Below, piece by piece: positions 25,109 to 35,039 of a stretch of DNA of 53,953 nt (positions are counted from its first letter, which is position 1; every line of letters begins with the position of its first letter). The stretch comes from Mycobacterium sp. Lineage in GTDB: Bacteria > Actinomycetota > Actinomycetes > Mycobacteriales > Mycobacteriaceae. The stretch is taken from NCBI RefSeq assembly GCF_019247635.1, contig NZ_JAFBAR010000045.1:1-53953 (forward strand), read 5' to 3'. The notes beneath the pieces were generated by a model. It was not told the origin of the DNA, ran no database searches, and saw only the letters and a list, made by a program, of their open reading frames with translations. A program made the translations under genes and the position numbers.

Positions 25109-25963
25109 CTAACCGAGGAGGGGCGCCGCCAGATCGCCAAGTGCAGACAGCAGCTCGTCTTCGTGCCGGCCGCCCAGCACCTGAATCGCCACATGGTCGG
25201 CGCCCTCGTCGAGATGCTCGTTGAGGCGTTGCGCGATCGCGTCGGGCGTGCCGTATGCCACGAGCGCGTCGATGAATCTGTCGCTACCGGGCTTGCGCAC
25301 GTCGTCTTCGGTAAACCCCAGGCGCAACCAGTTGTGCACATAATTGCTCAGGCCCAGGTAGGAGTCGATGTACTTGCGGCCGACCGCGCGCGCTTCTGCC
25401 GCGTCGGTGGTCAGCACGACTTTGTGTTCCGGGGCTAAAAACACGCTGTTTCCGACCAGCTGGCGTGCCTGGCGGGTGTGTTCCGGCGTGGTCAGGTAGG
25501 GGTGGGCGCCCGCGCTACGTTCCGCCGCCAAGCGCAACACCTTGGGACCGAGCGCCGCCAGTACCCGGCGGCTGTTGGGCACCGTCGCGTTGTCGAGGTC
25601 GTCGAGATAGGTCACCAGCGCGTCGTAGGGCTTTTGGTACTCCTGGGTGTGCTCGCGATGACCTACCCCGACACCGAGCAGAAACCTTCCCGGATGGGCG
25701 CTTTCGATGCGCTGAAAAGCCGCGGCGACGTCAGCGGCCGGCGCGGTCCAGATGTTGACGATCCCGGTGGCCAGTTGTAGCGACGTGGTCTGGTCCAGGG
25801 CGGGTTCGACCCACGCCAGCTCAGCGTCCGGCGATCCGCCGACCCAGGCGGCGCCATAGCCGAGTGCCTCGATCTTGTTGGCCAGGTCGGGGGTAATCGA
25901 GCGAGTGACCAGCCATACGCCGAACTTGCCCAGGTCGGGTTTGAGCGATACTGCCTCGGTCAT
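25109..25963 (-). CDS. Luciferase-like F420-dependent oxidoreductase, paralogue 1 (Rv3463-like)
   Basis: 284-aa LLM-class TIM-barrel protein expected to use cofactor F420. Family features: LGYGAAWVGGSPDAELAWVE, LATGIVNIW, HPGRFLLGVGVGH, and the C-terminal VAYGTPDAIAQRLNEHLDEGADHVAIQVL. The start at 25963 (MTEAVSLKPDLGKFG) follows AAAAGGGA. The neighbour at 25986-26834 is a clear tandem duplicate. Substrate unknown. Confidence 0.88.
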   Translation of the reverse strand: MTEAVSLKPDLGKFGVWLVTRSITPDLANKIEALGYGAAWVGGSPDAELAWVEPALDQTTSLQLATGIVNIWTAPAADVAAAFQRIESAHPGRFLLGVGVGHREHTQEYQKPYDALVTYLDDLDNATVPNSRRVLAALGPKVLRLAAERSAGAHPYLTTPEHTRQARQLVGNSVFLAPEHKVVLTTDAAEARAVGRKYIDSYLGLSNYVHNWLRLGFTEDDVRKPGSDRFIDALVAYGTPDAIAQRLNEHLDEGADHVAIQVLGGRHEDELLSALGDLAAPLLG

Positions 25964-25985
25964 TGGGTCCCTTTTATCCGTTTTG

Positions 25986-26834
25986 TCAGTGAGCCAGCCC
26001 AAGTGGTCCCGCCAGGTCGGCCAGCGCCGGAATCAGATTGTCATTTTTGGTGAGGATCTGCACAGGCACGTGGTCTGCGCCGGCGTCGAGGTGCTCGCGC
26101 AGTCGTGCCGCGATCGCGTCGGGCGTGCCGTAAGCGACCACGGAGTCCACCAGACGGTCGCTGCCCGGCCGGGTCACCTCGTCGTCGCTGTAACCCAGCC
26201 GTTTCCAGTTGTTGCGGTAATTGGCCAGGTTGAAGTAGATGTCGAGGGCTTTGCGGCCGACCGCGCGGGCTTTCTCCGGGTCGGTGGTCAACACCACCTT
26301 GTGTTCGGGTGCCAGAAACGCCGACGGCCCGATCAGTTCGCGCGCCTGTGCGGTGTGCTGCGGGGTAGTGAGGTAGGGATGGGCTCCTGCGCTGCGCTGC
26401 GCCGACAGCTTGAGGACCCGCGGGCCCAACGCCGCGATCACGCGTCGGTTGGCGGGCACGCCATAGTCGTCGAGCTGGTCGAGGTACTCGGTCAACGCGT
26501 CGTAGGGCTTGCGGTACTCGGCAACCGCTTCGGGATGGCCCACGCCGATGCCCAATAGGAATCGGCCCGGATAGGCTTTGTCGATCCGGTGGAATGACTC
26601 CGCGACCGGCTTGGCCGCGGCGGACCAGATGTTGACGATGCCGGTGGCCACCTGCAGCGTCGTCGTCGCCTCGAGAATGGGTTCCACCCATTCCAGTGCG
26701 GCGGGCGGTGAGCCGCCCACCCAGACCGCGCCGTAGCCCAGGGACTCGATTTCCTTGGCCTGCTGGGGGGTGACCCCGAGTCCGAACGATCCGAACCGGC
26801 CGAGATCAGGCTTGCTGTCGTGAGAACTGGTCAT
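25986..26834 (-). CDS. Luciferase-like F420-dependent oxidoreductase, paralogue 2 (Rv3463-like)
   Basis: 282-aa LLM-class oxidoreductase collinear with its neighbour over the full length: LGYGAVWVGGSPPAALEWVE, VATGIVNIWSAA, YPGRFLLGIGVGHPE, SAGAHPYLTTPQHTAQARELIG, then GTPDAIAARLREHLDAGADHV. The start at 26834 is chosen because the paralogue begins at the same place; the longer reading frame enters the histidine kinase gene. Both copies lie between rmlB and the two-component genes. I infer a tandem duplication followed by divergence. Confidence 0.88.
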   Translation of the reverse strand: MTSSHDSKPDLGRFGSFGLGVTPQQAKEIESLGYGAVWVGGSPPAALEWVEPILEATTTLQVATGIVNIWSAAAKPVAESFHRIDKAYPGRFLLGIGVGHPEAVAEYRKPYDALTEYLDQLDDYGVPANRRVIAALGPRVLKLSAQRSAGAHPYLTTPQHTAQARELIGPSAFLAPEHKVVLTTDPEKARAVGRKALDIYFNLANYRNNWKRLGYSDDEVTRPGSDRLVDSVVAYGTPDAIAARLREHLDAGADHVPVQILTKNDNLIPALADLAGPLGLAH

Positions 26835-26863
26835 GGTGTGACCAACCGCGCCGTGCGGCGTGG

Positions 26864-28351
26864 CTATTCCGTGAGGACCGCATCCAGAGCGGGCGGTATC
26901 TCCAGCGGCAGCAGCACGATGAACCGGGTGGCGCCCGGCACCGATTCCACCCGCAAATCCCCCCGGTGCTTCTTTACGACGATGTTCCATGCCAGATCCA
27001 ACCCGAGCCCGGTGCCTTCGCCGACCGGTTTGGTGGTGAAGAACGGCTCGAAAATGCGCTCGCGCACGTCCGCGGGGATGCCGGGCCCGGTGTCGCAGAT
27101 CTCGATGCGGGCCATTTTGCCGCCGTCCCGGCGGGTGCGGATGGTCAGGGTGCCGCCCTGGTCACCCATCGCGGCGATCGCGTTGTCGATGATGTTGGTC
27201 CACACTTGGTTGAGATCGCCTGGATAGCAAGGGATTTGGGGGAGAGATCGGTCGAACTCCTTGACCACCGCGACGGGCTTCGCGTCCTTTCCGCTGTCTT
27301 TGCCCACGCGGTCGGCGAACATCGCCAGGGTGCTGCCCAGCAGGTCGTGGATGTCGGCCACCTGGAACGGCGCGCGGTCCATCTGTGAGTACTGTTTGGC
27401 GTCTGCCACCAACGCCGAAATCCGTTTGCTCGCTTCCAGAATTTGGTTCATCAGCAGCTCGCCTTCGACGGTGTAGGAGAGCCAGTGGATCGCTTTCTGC
27501 AGAGTGGTCGACTCGTCGAGGTCTTCGGTCGCCGCCAGAATTCGTTCCAGCCAGTCGACATCGATGCCGGCTTCGACGAATGTCGGAGCGATGTCCCAGC
27601 CGTCGTCGACGCCGTGGTCCTCGAGCCATTCGCCGACGGCGTCTTCGCGGTCTGCGGTCTCGATCGCGCTCATGTGCAGCGACGTGGACTTGGCCACCTC
27701 CTCGGCGATCTCCTCCTGCAGCCGCACCAGGGCGCGCAGCGACTCGGGGGCGACGGTGCCGTCGGCCAGCATCGCGAGTTTCTGCCGCATCCCGGCGACC
27801 CGCTGGCGGAGTCCGGCCGCGGCGCGCGCGGTGGCCGCGGCCGGATTGTTCAGCTGGTGGGTCAGGCCAGCCGACAACTGGCCCAGGGCCAGCAGCTTCT
27901 CCCGGTTGTCGATGAGCCGACGGGTCCGTTCCGTGCCCACGGCGATCCCGTCGAGCAGATGAACCGCCATCGGGAACTGATCCTTCATGAAGCGGCCAAA
28001 CGCGGGCGCGTCCAACACGAAGAACCGCGACGGCTTGGTCGCGTGCACGGACGCGGTGTAGGCCTGCTGTTGCTCGTCGGTAAATGCCTGCCAGGCACCG
28101 CAATACACGCCGCGCTGCGCGGTGCGGTTGGTTTCGATGTCCTGGCCGCCGGAGAGCTTCGACATCGTCAGTTCACCCTCGATGAGGACGTAGAAGCAGG
28201 TCGCCGGTTCACCCTCGACACAGATGGGGCCGGGCTCGAAGGTCTGGATGCGACCATCGGCGCACAACGTCGCAAGCTGCTCGTCCGTGAGGTGCTCGAA
28301 CAGAAACAGGGTGCGGAGCTCGGCGGGCTCACACGGCGGCTCGGCGGTCAT
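26864..28351 (-). CDS. Histidine kinase with N-terminal cyclic-nucleotide-binding-type domain
   Basis: 495-aa soluble sensor kinase. Residues about 14-135 form a Crp-like cNMP fold (FEPGPICVEGEPATCFYVLIEGELTM). The phospho-acceptor is His165 in LSAGLTHQLNNPAAA, the HxLNNP type of dimerisation domain. A long helical insert follows. The ATPase domain has the N box (NQVWTNIIDNAIAAMG), G1 (DTGPGIP), F box (FEPFFTTK) and G2 (GTGLGLDL). The usual PRLGER-type cAMP contact is not evident, so the ligand is uncertain; small molecules or redox are possible. It starts four bases after the end of the receiver/TrxR-like gene, its likely partner. Confidence 0.9.
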   Translation of the reverse strand: MTAEPPCEPAELRTLFLFEHLTDEQLATLCADGRIQTFEPGPICVEGEPATCFYVLIEGELTMSKLSGGQDIETNRTAQRGVYCGAWQAFTDEQQQAYTASVHATKPSRFFVLDAPAFGRFMKDQFPMAVHLLDGIAVGTERTRRLIDNREKLLALGQLSAGLTHQLNNPAAATARAAAGLRQRVAGMRQKLAMLADGTVAPESLRALVRLQEEIAEEVAKSTSLHMSAIETADREDAVGEWLEDHGVDDGWDIAPTFVEAGIDVDWLERILAATEDLDESTTLQKAIHWLSYTVEGELLMNQILEASKRISALVADAKQYSQMDRAPFQVADIHDLLGSTLAMFADRVGKDSGKDAKPVAVVKEFDRSLPQIPCYPGDLNQVWTNIIDNAIAAMGDQGGTLTIRTRRDGGKMARIEICDTGPGIPADVRERIFEPFFTTKPVGEGTGLGLDLAWNIVVKKHRGDLRVESVPGATRFIVLLPLEIPPALDAVLTE

Positions 28352-28355
28352 GCCG

Positions 28356-30032
28356 TCACGACTCGGCGAGGTAGCGGTGGACCAGCATCACGGCCATCGA
28401 TCCTTCGCCGACGGCGGCCGCGACCCGTTTGGCGGACGTGGCGCGCACATCGCCGGCGACGAACACACCCGGCACGCTGGTCTCGAGGTGATGGGGCGGG
28501 CGGTCCAGCGTCCAGCCGCAGACGTTTCGCAGATCCGGGCCGGTGAGGATGAAGCCATGGTCGTCGCGGGCCACGACCCCGTCGAGCCAGTCGGTGCGCG
28601 GAGCGGCACCAATGAAGATGAACATCCGGCCACAGGTGACGTCCTCGGTCTGGCCGGTCCGGTTGTCCACCAGCGTCAGCTGTTCCAGGTGGTCGGTTCC
28701 GATCGCGCAATGGACTTCGTTGCAGGTGCGGACGGTGATCTTGGGGTTCTGCTCGATCTGCTGGATCAGGTAATACGACATCGACGCTTCCAGTGCCGGG
28801 GCGCGCACGACGATGGTCACCGATTTGGCCTCGCGAGACAGGTACATAGCGGCCTGACCGGCCGAATTGGCGCCACCGATCACATAGACCTCTTCGTCGG
28901 TGCACTCGGAGGCGATGGAGGTGGCCGCTCCGTAGTAGATGCCGCGGCCGGTTAGCTCGACGCACCCGGTGGCCTCCAGCTGCCGGTAGGCGACGCCGGT
29001 GGCGAGGATGACCGCGTGTGCGTCGATGGAGCCGCCGTCGGCGAAGCGCACCGTGCGCGCGGACCCGTTGACGTCCAGCGCGGTGGCCGTGCGGGCCGTG
29101 ATGAGTTCGGCGCCGAACTTTTCGGCCTGGGTGCGTGCCCGCTGGGCCAATTGGCCGCCCGACACCCCGTCCGGGAAACCGAGGTAGTTCTCGATCCGCG
29201 AGCTCTGGCCGGCCTGCCCACCGGTCGCGGTGCGTTCGATGAGTACGGTGCGTAGCCCCTCGGAGGCGCCGTACACGGCGGCGGCCAGGCCGGCGGGTCC
29301 GCCGCCCACGACGATCAGGTCGTAGAACTCGTGCGCCGGCGTGGTGGTCAGACCCAGCGTGTTGGCCAGTTCGGCGTCGGTGGGTTCCACCAGGGTGTCG
29401 CCGCCTTCGGTGACGACGACCGGCAGGCGCAGGCCGTTCTCCCCGGCGGCCTGCAGCAGTTGCTCACCGGCCGGGTCGTCGGCCATGAACCAGGTGTAGT
29501 AGAGGCCGTTGCGCGCCAGGAAGTCGCGGACCTGCCAGGACCGCGCAGACCAGCGGTGTCCGATGACCTTGGTGTGCGGGATGGGATGTTCCGGAGCCCG
29601 CTTCCAGGCGTCGAGCAGCGCGTCGACGACGGGATACAGCTTCTCTTCGGGCGGATCCCAGGGCTTTAGCAGATAGTGGTCCAGATCGACGACGTTGATC
29701 GCGTCGATCGCGGCATGGGTGTCGGCATAGGCGGTTAGCAGGATCCGGCGCGCGGCCGGATAGAGGTCCATCGCGTGTTCGAGGAACTCGATGCCGCTCA
29801 TCTGCGGCATCCGGTAGTCGGCGACCAGCATTGCGACTGTCTCCCCGCGCAGTTTGAGTTCCTTGAGGGTTTCCAGGGCGTCGGGGCCCGTTTCTGCGCG
29901 CACGATCCGGTGCGCTTCGCCGTATTTGCGGCGCAGGTCCCGGGCTACCGCCCGAGACACCGCGGGATCGTCGTCGACGGTCAGCATCACGGGTTTGCGT
30001 GGCTGCCGGGGTTCGATATCGGGGCGCCTCAT
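28356..30032 (-). CDS. Fused response-regulator receiver / glutaredoxin-like / thioredoxin-reductase-like flavoprotein
   Basis: 558 aa. Receiver domain 14-140 with acidic residues D20/D21, phospho-acceptor D72 (VADYRMP), T100 and K123. Residues 152-230 look like a glutaredoxin-fold segment (HTKVIGHRWSARSWQVRDFL, LPVVVTEGGDTL) without its CxxC. Residues 236-558 resemble thioredoxin reductase: FAD motif GGGPAG (243-248), NADPH motif GGANSAG (387-393), C-terminal VPGVFVAGDVRA. The redox CxxC after GRG reads GAAT at 368-371, so no dithiol is present. Phosphorylation presumably gates a flavin reaction that is not disulfide reduction. The start at 30032 is the first ATG ahead of the receiver. Confidence 0.9.
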   Translation of the reverse strand: MRRPDIEPRQPRKPVMLTVDDDPAVSRAVARDLRRKYGEAHRIVRAETGPDALETLKELKLRGETVAMLVADYRMPQMSGIEFLEHAMDLYPAARRILLTAYADTHAAIDAINVVDLDHYLLKPWDPPEEKLYPVVDALLDAWKRAPEHPIPHTKVIGHRWSARSWQVRDFLARNGLYYTWFMADDPAGEQLLQAAGENGLRLPVVVTEGGDTLVEPTDAELANTLGLTTTPAHEFYDLIVVGGGPAGLAAAVYGASEGLRTVLIERTATGGQAGQSSRIENYLGFPDGVSGGQLAQRARTQAEKFGAELITARTATALDVNGSARTVRFADGGSIDAHAVILATGVAYRQLEATGCVELTGRGIYYGAATSIASECTDEEVYVIGGANSAGQAAMYLSREAKSVTIVVRAPALEASMSYYLIQQIEQNPKITVRTCNEVHCAIGTDHLEQLTLVDNRTGQTEDVTCGRMFIFIGAAPRTDWLDGVVARDDHGFILTGPDLRNVCGWTLDRPPHHLETSVPGVFVAGDVRATSAKRVAAAVGEGSMAVMLVHRYLAES

Positions 30033-30352
30033 TGGCCTTAAGTATGCGCTCGTCGAGGCTTTCGGGGGAGGCGACGTCGAGGGCCTCAGTCCCAATCGCA
30101 CCCTCGCCCTGTGGGGCGAAAGCGCCACCGGAAGATGCGAGCGTCGGGGCGTGCCAAGCGAGATTTTGGCCAGGCCGAACGACCAGGTATTGTGGAACAA
30201 CGGTGTGCCCTGCGCGCCGGCTTCTCGCGTGCCCCGTCCTAGGAATTTCCTGTCACCGGCTCACGTTCAAGTCGGGGTGATTGGTGCGCCGGTAGGGCGC
30301 ACAAGACAGACACTCACGAGCGAGATCAAAGACGAGGAATTCCTGGAAGGTT
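30033..30352. promoter_or_regulatory. Intergenic leader of infA, divergent from the receiver/TrxR gene
   Basis: 320 bp without a gene. It holds a good promoter for infA (30166-30193), a leader hairpin GTGCGCC/GGCGCAC at 30284-30302 (5-base loop), and the GGAAGG Shine-Dalgarno just before the infA ATG. A promoter for the divergent gene was not evident. The leader from the predicted start to the ATG is about 150 nt, long enough for regulation by a ribosomal component. Confidence 0.5.
30166..30193 (+). promoter_or_regulatory. Candidate housekeeping promoter of the infA operon
   Basis: -35 TTGGCC (30166-30171), 16-bp spacer, -10 TATTGT (30188-30193). Both hexamers are close to the SigA consensus. 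It would restart transcription of the alpha-operon genes now separated from secY-adk-mapA. Confidence 0.55.
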
Positions 30353-30574
30353 ATGGCCAAGAAAGACGGTGCCATAGAGGTAGAGGGCCGCGTGGTCGAG
30401 CCCCTGCCCAATGCGATGTTCCGCATTGAGCTGGAAAACGGTCACAAGGTGCTCGCTCACATCAGCGGCAAGATGCGGCAGCACTACATCCGCATCCTGC
30501 CCGAGGATCGGGTGGTGGTGGAGTTGTCTCCCTACGACCTGTCCCGGGGTCGCATTGTGTACCGGTACAAGTGA
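30353..30574 (+). CDS. infA: Translation initiation factor IF-1
   Basis: 73-aa OB-fold protein binding the 30S A site during initiation. The sequence [20 protein letters not shown] and the end [12 protein letters not shown] are the standard IF-1. First gene after the 26-kb accessory block, followed by rpmJ 52 bp later. Confidence 0.98.
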
Positions 30575-30626
30575 CGCCCCACAGCGCAATTAGACCGACG
30601 AGTAGATAGAACAGGATCGAACAGCC

Positions 30627-30740
30627 GTGAAGGTGAACCCGAGCGTCAAGCCGATCTGCGACAAGTGCAGGGTGATCCGTCGGCATGGGCGGGTCATGGT
30701 GATCTGCTCAGATCCGCGCCACAAGCAGCGGCAGGGCTAG
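30627..30740 (+). CDS. rpmJ: 50S ribosomal protein L36 (zinc-ribbon form)
   Basis: 37 aa starting at GTG 30627: [20 protein letters not shown] and ending DPRHKQRQG. The zinc ligands C-x2-C (CDKC) and a downstream Cys and His (CSDPRH) are intact, so this is the zinc-containing C+ form. Gene order infA-rpmJ-rpsM is the conserved alpha-operon arrangement. Confidence 0.97.
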
Positions 30741-30759
30741 CAAGCGCGGGGTAGCCGGG

Positions 30760-30876
30760 CGGCGTGCCTAGCCACGCCGGCCGCGTCAACAACTGAATGC
30801 AGACCTCCCGGTACCACTGAGCGGATTCGCCGCTCAGCCACGCTCGGACGGAGGCCGAGCCCCGCGAACACGCGGG
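30760..30876 (+). ncRNA. Structured rpmJ-rpsM leader with four hairpins (candidate r-protein regulatory RNA)
   Basis: Four stems in the 182-bp gap: 30760-30766/30773-30779 (CGGCGTG/CACGCCG), 30817-30824/30830-30837 (CTGAGCGG/CCGCTCAG), 30843-30847/30855-30859 (CTCGG/CCGAG) and 30861-30866/30871-30876 (CCCGCG/CGCGGG). The gap is long for this operon. In E. coli, S4 represses through the rpsM leader; a similar role here is inference. Confidence 0.4.
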
Positions 30877-30922
30877 AACGGACTGGGATAAGACCTCCGC
30901 CTAGAAAGAGGAAGCGCCACCT

Positions 30923-31297
30923 ATGGCTCGACTAGTAGGCGTCGATCTGCCACGCGATAAGCGGATGGAGGTCGCCCTGACCTACATCTTCGGCATCGGC
31001 CGCACCCGCTCAAACGAGATCCTGGCTGCCACGGGCATCGAAAAGGACCTGCGGACCAAGGATCTCACCGACGACCAGCTGACCCACCTGCGCGACTACA
31101 TCGAGGCCAACCTGAAAGTGGAGGGTGACCTGCGCCGCGAGGTGCAGGCCGACATCCGACGCAAGATCGAGATCGGCTGCTACCAGGGTCTGCGGCACCG
31201 CCGCGGCCTGCCGGTGCGCGGCCAGCGGACCAAGACCAACGCGCGGACCCGCAAGGGCCCCAAGCGCACCATCGCCGGCAAGAAGAAGGCCAGGTAA
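30923..31297 (+). CDS. rpsM: 30S ribosomal protein S13
   Basis: 124 aa; head protein of the 30S subunit contacting the P-site tRNA and the large subunit. [20 protein letters not shown] and the basic tail [17 protein letters not shown] are canonical. A Shine-Dalgarno AAAGAGGAAG precedes the ATG. rpsK begins four bases after its stop. Confidence 0.98.
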   Translation: MARLVGVDLPRDKRMEVALTYIFGIGRTRSNEILAATGIEKDLRTKDLTDDQLTHLRDYIEANLKVEGDLRREVQADIRRKIEIGCYQGLRHRRGLPVRGQRTKTNARTRKGPKRTIAGKKKAR

Positions 31298-31301
31298 GAA
31301 G

Positions 31302-31724
31302 ATGCCACCAGCAAAAAAGGCCGGGCAAGCGGCTTCCGCCAAGCGCGGCCAGAAGACCCGGCGGCGAGAAAAGAAGAACGTCCCGCATGGTGCCGCGCAC
31401 ATCAAGAGCACTTTCAACAACACGATCGTGACCATCACCGACCCGCAGGGCAACGTCATCGCCTGGGCGTCGTCGGGCCACGTGGGCTTCAAGGGATCCC
31501 GTAAGTCGACCCCGTTCGCGGCTCAGCTGGCCGCCGAGAACGCGGCGCGCAAGGCCCAAGAGCACGGGGTGCGCAAGGTCGACGTGTTCGTGAAGGGCCC
31601 GGGCTCGGGTCGGGAGACTGCGATCCGGTCGCTGCAGGCCGCGGGCCTAGAGGTCGGCGCGATCTCCGATGTCACCCCCCAGCCGCACAACGGCGTCCGC
31701 CCGCCCAAGCGGCGCCGAGTTTAG
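31302..31724 (+). CDS. rpsK: 30S ribosomal protein S11
   Basis: 140 aa; platform protein lining the mRNA exit channel. The basic N-terminus [20 protein letters not shown] leads into the conserved [15 protein letters not shown] core and the end [18 protein letters not shown]. The start at 31302 is the first ATG after rpsM. Confidence 0.98.
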   Translation: MPPAKKAGQAASAKRGQKTRRREKKNVPHGAAHIKSTFNNTIVTITDPQGNVIAWASSGHVGFKGSRKSTPFAAQLAAENAARKAQEHGVRKVDVFVKGPGSGRETAIRSLQAAGLEVGAISDVTPQPHNGVRPPKRRRV

Positions 31725-31747
31725 AAGCGTTCAGGAGATCAGAACCT

Positions 31748-32353
31748 ATGGCTCGTTACACCGGACCCGTCACCCGTAAGTCGCGCCGGTTGCGCACCGA
31801 CCTCGTCGGTGGCGACCAGGCTTTCGAGAAGCGTCCCTACCCGCCCGGTCAGCACGGCCGCGCGCGGATCAAGGAGAGCGAATACCTGTTGCAGCTGCAG
31901 GAGAAGCAGAAGGCGCGCTTCACCTACGGCGTGATGGAAAAGCAGTTCCGCCGTTACTACGAGGAGGCCGTGCGGCAGCCCGGCAAGACGGGTGAGGAGT
32001 TGCTGCGCATCTTGGAGAGTCGACTGGACAACGTCGTGTACCGCGCCGGACTGGCGCGCACCCGGCGGATGGCCCGTCAGCTGGTCAGCCACGGGCACTT
32101 CAGTGTCAACGGGGTGCGCGTCGACGTCCCCAGCTACCGGGTGTCGCAGTACGACATCATCGACGTTCGCGACAAGTCGCTCAATACCGTGCCGTTCCAG
32201 ATTGCGCGGGAGACGGCGGGGGACCGGCCGCTGCCGAGCTGGCTGCAAATCGTCGGAGAGCGGCAACGCATCCTGATCCACCAGCTGCCCGAGCGCGCAC
32301 AGATCGACGTCCCGCTCTCCGAGCAGTTGATCGTCGAGTACTACTCGAAGTAA
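31748..32353 (+). CDS. rpsD: 30S ribosomal protein S4
   Basis: 201 aa; primary 16S rRNA-binding protein and, in many bacteria, translational repressor of this operon. The core region RLDNVVYRAGLARTRRMARQ followed by LVSHGHFSVNG is the S4 domain. No zinc-binding Cys cluster is present at the N-terminus. Confidence 0.98.
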   Translation: MARYTGPVTRKSRRLRTDLVGGDQAFEKRPYPPGQHGRARIKESEYLLQLQEKQKARFTYGVMEKQFRRYYEEAVRQPGKTGEELLRILESRLDNVVYRAGLARTRRMARQLVSHGHFSVNGVRVDVPSYRVSQYDIIDVRDKSLNTVPFQIARETAGDRPLPSWLQIVGERQRILIHQLPERAQIDVPLSEQLIVEYYSK

Positions 32354-32407
32354 ACGCAGTCTTCCGCCACTGCGACCGCAGCGACGGACAACCTGCGGCG
32401 ATCGCAA

Positions 32408-32424
32408 GCCCGGCCAAGCCGGGC
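32408..32424 (+). other. Hairpin in the rpsD-rpoA gap
   Basis: 7-bp perfect stem GCCCGGC/GCCGGGC with a CAA loop in the 138-bp space before rpoA. It may slow polymerase or stabilise the rpoA mRNA end. There is no U tract, so a full terminator is unlikely, and no internal promoter was evident after it. Confidence 0.4.
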
Positions 32425-32461
32425 GAAGTGAGTCGCAGGACAACCTAGCGGCATCAAATAG

Positions 32462-33535
<1,074 letters not shown>

Positions 33536-33552
33536 CCGGCCTTCGACTTCGA

Positions 33553-33573
33553 TGCGGCCGTTCGGCGGCCGCA
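33553..33573 (+). other. Hairpin in the rpoA-rplQ gap
   Basis: 8-bp perfect stem TGCGGCCG/CGGCCGCA with a 5-base loop, 17 bp after the rpoA stop. Possible attenuator or processing site within the operon. Confidence 0.4.
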
Positions 33574-33622
33574 AAGGAGCCGGAGAAACGGCTTGAGGAA
33601 CATCTAGACAGGAGAGTCAGCA

Positions 33623-34204
33623 ATGCCAAAGCCCACCAAGGGACCTCGCCTCGGCGGGTCGTCTTCGCACCAGAAGGCGCTTCTGGCCAACCTGGCCACT
33701 TCGCTGTTCGAGCACGGGCGGATCAAGACCACCGAGCCGAAGGCCCGGGCGCTGCGTCCCTATGCGGAGAAGCTGATCACGCACGCGAAAAAGGGCACGC
33801 TGCACAACCGGCGCGAGGTGCTCAAGAAGATCCGCGACAAGGACGTCGTGCATCACCTGTTCGCTGAGATCGGGCCGTTTTTCGCCGATCGGGACGGCGG
33901 GTACACCCGGATCATCAAGGTCGAGGCGCGCAGGGGTGACAACGCCCCGATGGCCGTGATCGAGTTGGTGCGCGAGAAGACGGTAACGTCGGAGGCCGAC
34001 CGGGCGCGGCGGGTGAAGGCGTCGAAGAAGGACGCACCGGTGGCCGCCGCAGCGGCGCCGCAGGCGGCGGTCGAGCCCGAGGCGACAGCCGGCCCGACGG
34101 TCGACGAGGTCACCGAGCCTGACGACGAGGTCACGACCGAACCCGGTGACGAGGTTCAGACCGAGGCTGCCGCCGGCGAGGATGACGAGGCTCCCGAGAA
34201 TTAA
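33623..34204 (+). CDS. rplQ: 50S ribosomal protein L17
   Basis: 193 aa. Residues 1-120 are canonical L17 ([20 protein letters not shown]). The rest is a tail rich in Ala, Glu, Asp and Thr typical of mycobacterial L17 but variable in length; its role is unknown. The last 23 bases overlap truA. Confidence 0.97.
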   Translation: MPKPTKGPRLGGSSSHQKALLANLATSLFEHGRIKTTEPKARALRPYAEKLITHAKKGTLHNRREVLKKIRDKDVVHHLFAEIGPFFADRDGGYTRIIKVEARRGDNAPMAVIELVREKTVTSEADRARRVKASKKDAPVAAAAAPQAAVEPEATAGPTVDEVTEPDDEVTTEPGDEVQTEAAAGEDDEAPEN

Positions 34205-35039
34205 CGGGGACGTCCGTCTGCGGCTTGACATCGCCTATGACGGAACGGATTTCGCGGGCTGGGCAGCGCAGGCGGCACAGCGGACGGTCGCCGGCGTTCT
34301 CGATGGGGCGCTGACGACCGTTTTTCGTACACCGATGCGGCTGCGCGCGGCAGGGCGCACCGACACCGGGGTGCATGCCACCGGCCAGGTGGCCCATGTC
34401 GACGTGCCCGCCGAGGCTTTGCCGAACGCTTATTCGCGCTCGGAACGCCCCGGCCCAGAATTCTCGTCCCTGGTTCGCCGGCTCGGCCGGTTGTTGCCCG
34501 CCGATGTTCGGGTGCTCGAAATCAGCCGCGCACCAACAGGTTTCGACGCGCGATTCTCCGCGCTGCGACGCCACTACGTCTACCGGTTGTCGATGGCGTC
34601 CTACGGTGTGCTGCCACAGCAGGCGCGTTACGTCACCGCGTGGCCGCGTGCGCTGGACCTGGACGCGATGATTGCCGCGTCGCGAGATCTGCTGGGGCTG
34701 CACGACTTTGCGGCATTCTGCCGTCGTCGCGAAGGTGCCAGCACGATCCGCGATCTGCAGCGGTTGGACTGGTCACGCGATGGCGATCTGGTCACCGCAC
34801 ACGTGACGGCGGACGCGTTCTGCTGGTCGATGGTGCGGTCGCTGGTGGGGGCGCTGCTGACCGTCGGGGAGCAGCGGCGTCCTGGCGCCTGGTGCCGTCA
34901 ATTGCTCACCGCCACCAACCGTTCCAGTGAATTCGCGGCCGCGCCGCCGCAGGGCCTCACGCTGGTCCGGGTGGACTATCCGGCCGACGACGAGCTGGCC
35001 GCACGGGCCCTGATCACGCGAGATCTGCGCAGGCGCTAG
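34182..35039 (+). CDS. truA: tRNA pseudouridine(38-40) synthase TruA
   Basis: About 285 aa. Converts U38-U40 of the tRNA anticodon arm to pseudouridine. The catalytic Asp is in [15 protein letters not shown]; the core begins [17 protein letters not shown] and includes [13 protein letters not shown]. The ATG at 34182 within rplQ is preferred over a GTG at 34146; translation is probably coupled to rplQ. Its TAG stop shares bases with the stop of the convergent cutinase gene. Confidence 0.95.
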   Translation: MTRLPRINGDVRLRLDIAYDGTDFAGWAAQAAQRTVAGVLDGALTTVFRTPMRLRAAGRTDTGVHATGQVAHVDVPAEALPNAYSRSERPGPEFSSLVRRLGRLLPADVRVLEISRAPTGFDARFSALRRHYVYRLSMASYGVLPQQARYVTAWPRALDLDAMIAASRDLLGLHDFAAFCRRREGASTIRDLQRLDWSRDGDLVTAHVTADAFCWSMVRSLVGALLTVGEQRRPGAWCRQLLTATNRSSEFAAAPPQGLTLVRVDYPADDELAARALITRDLRRR

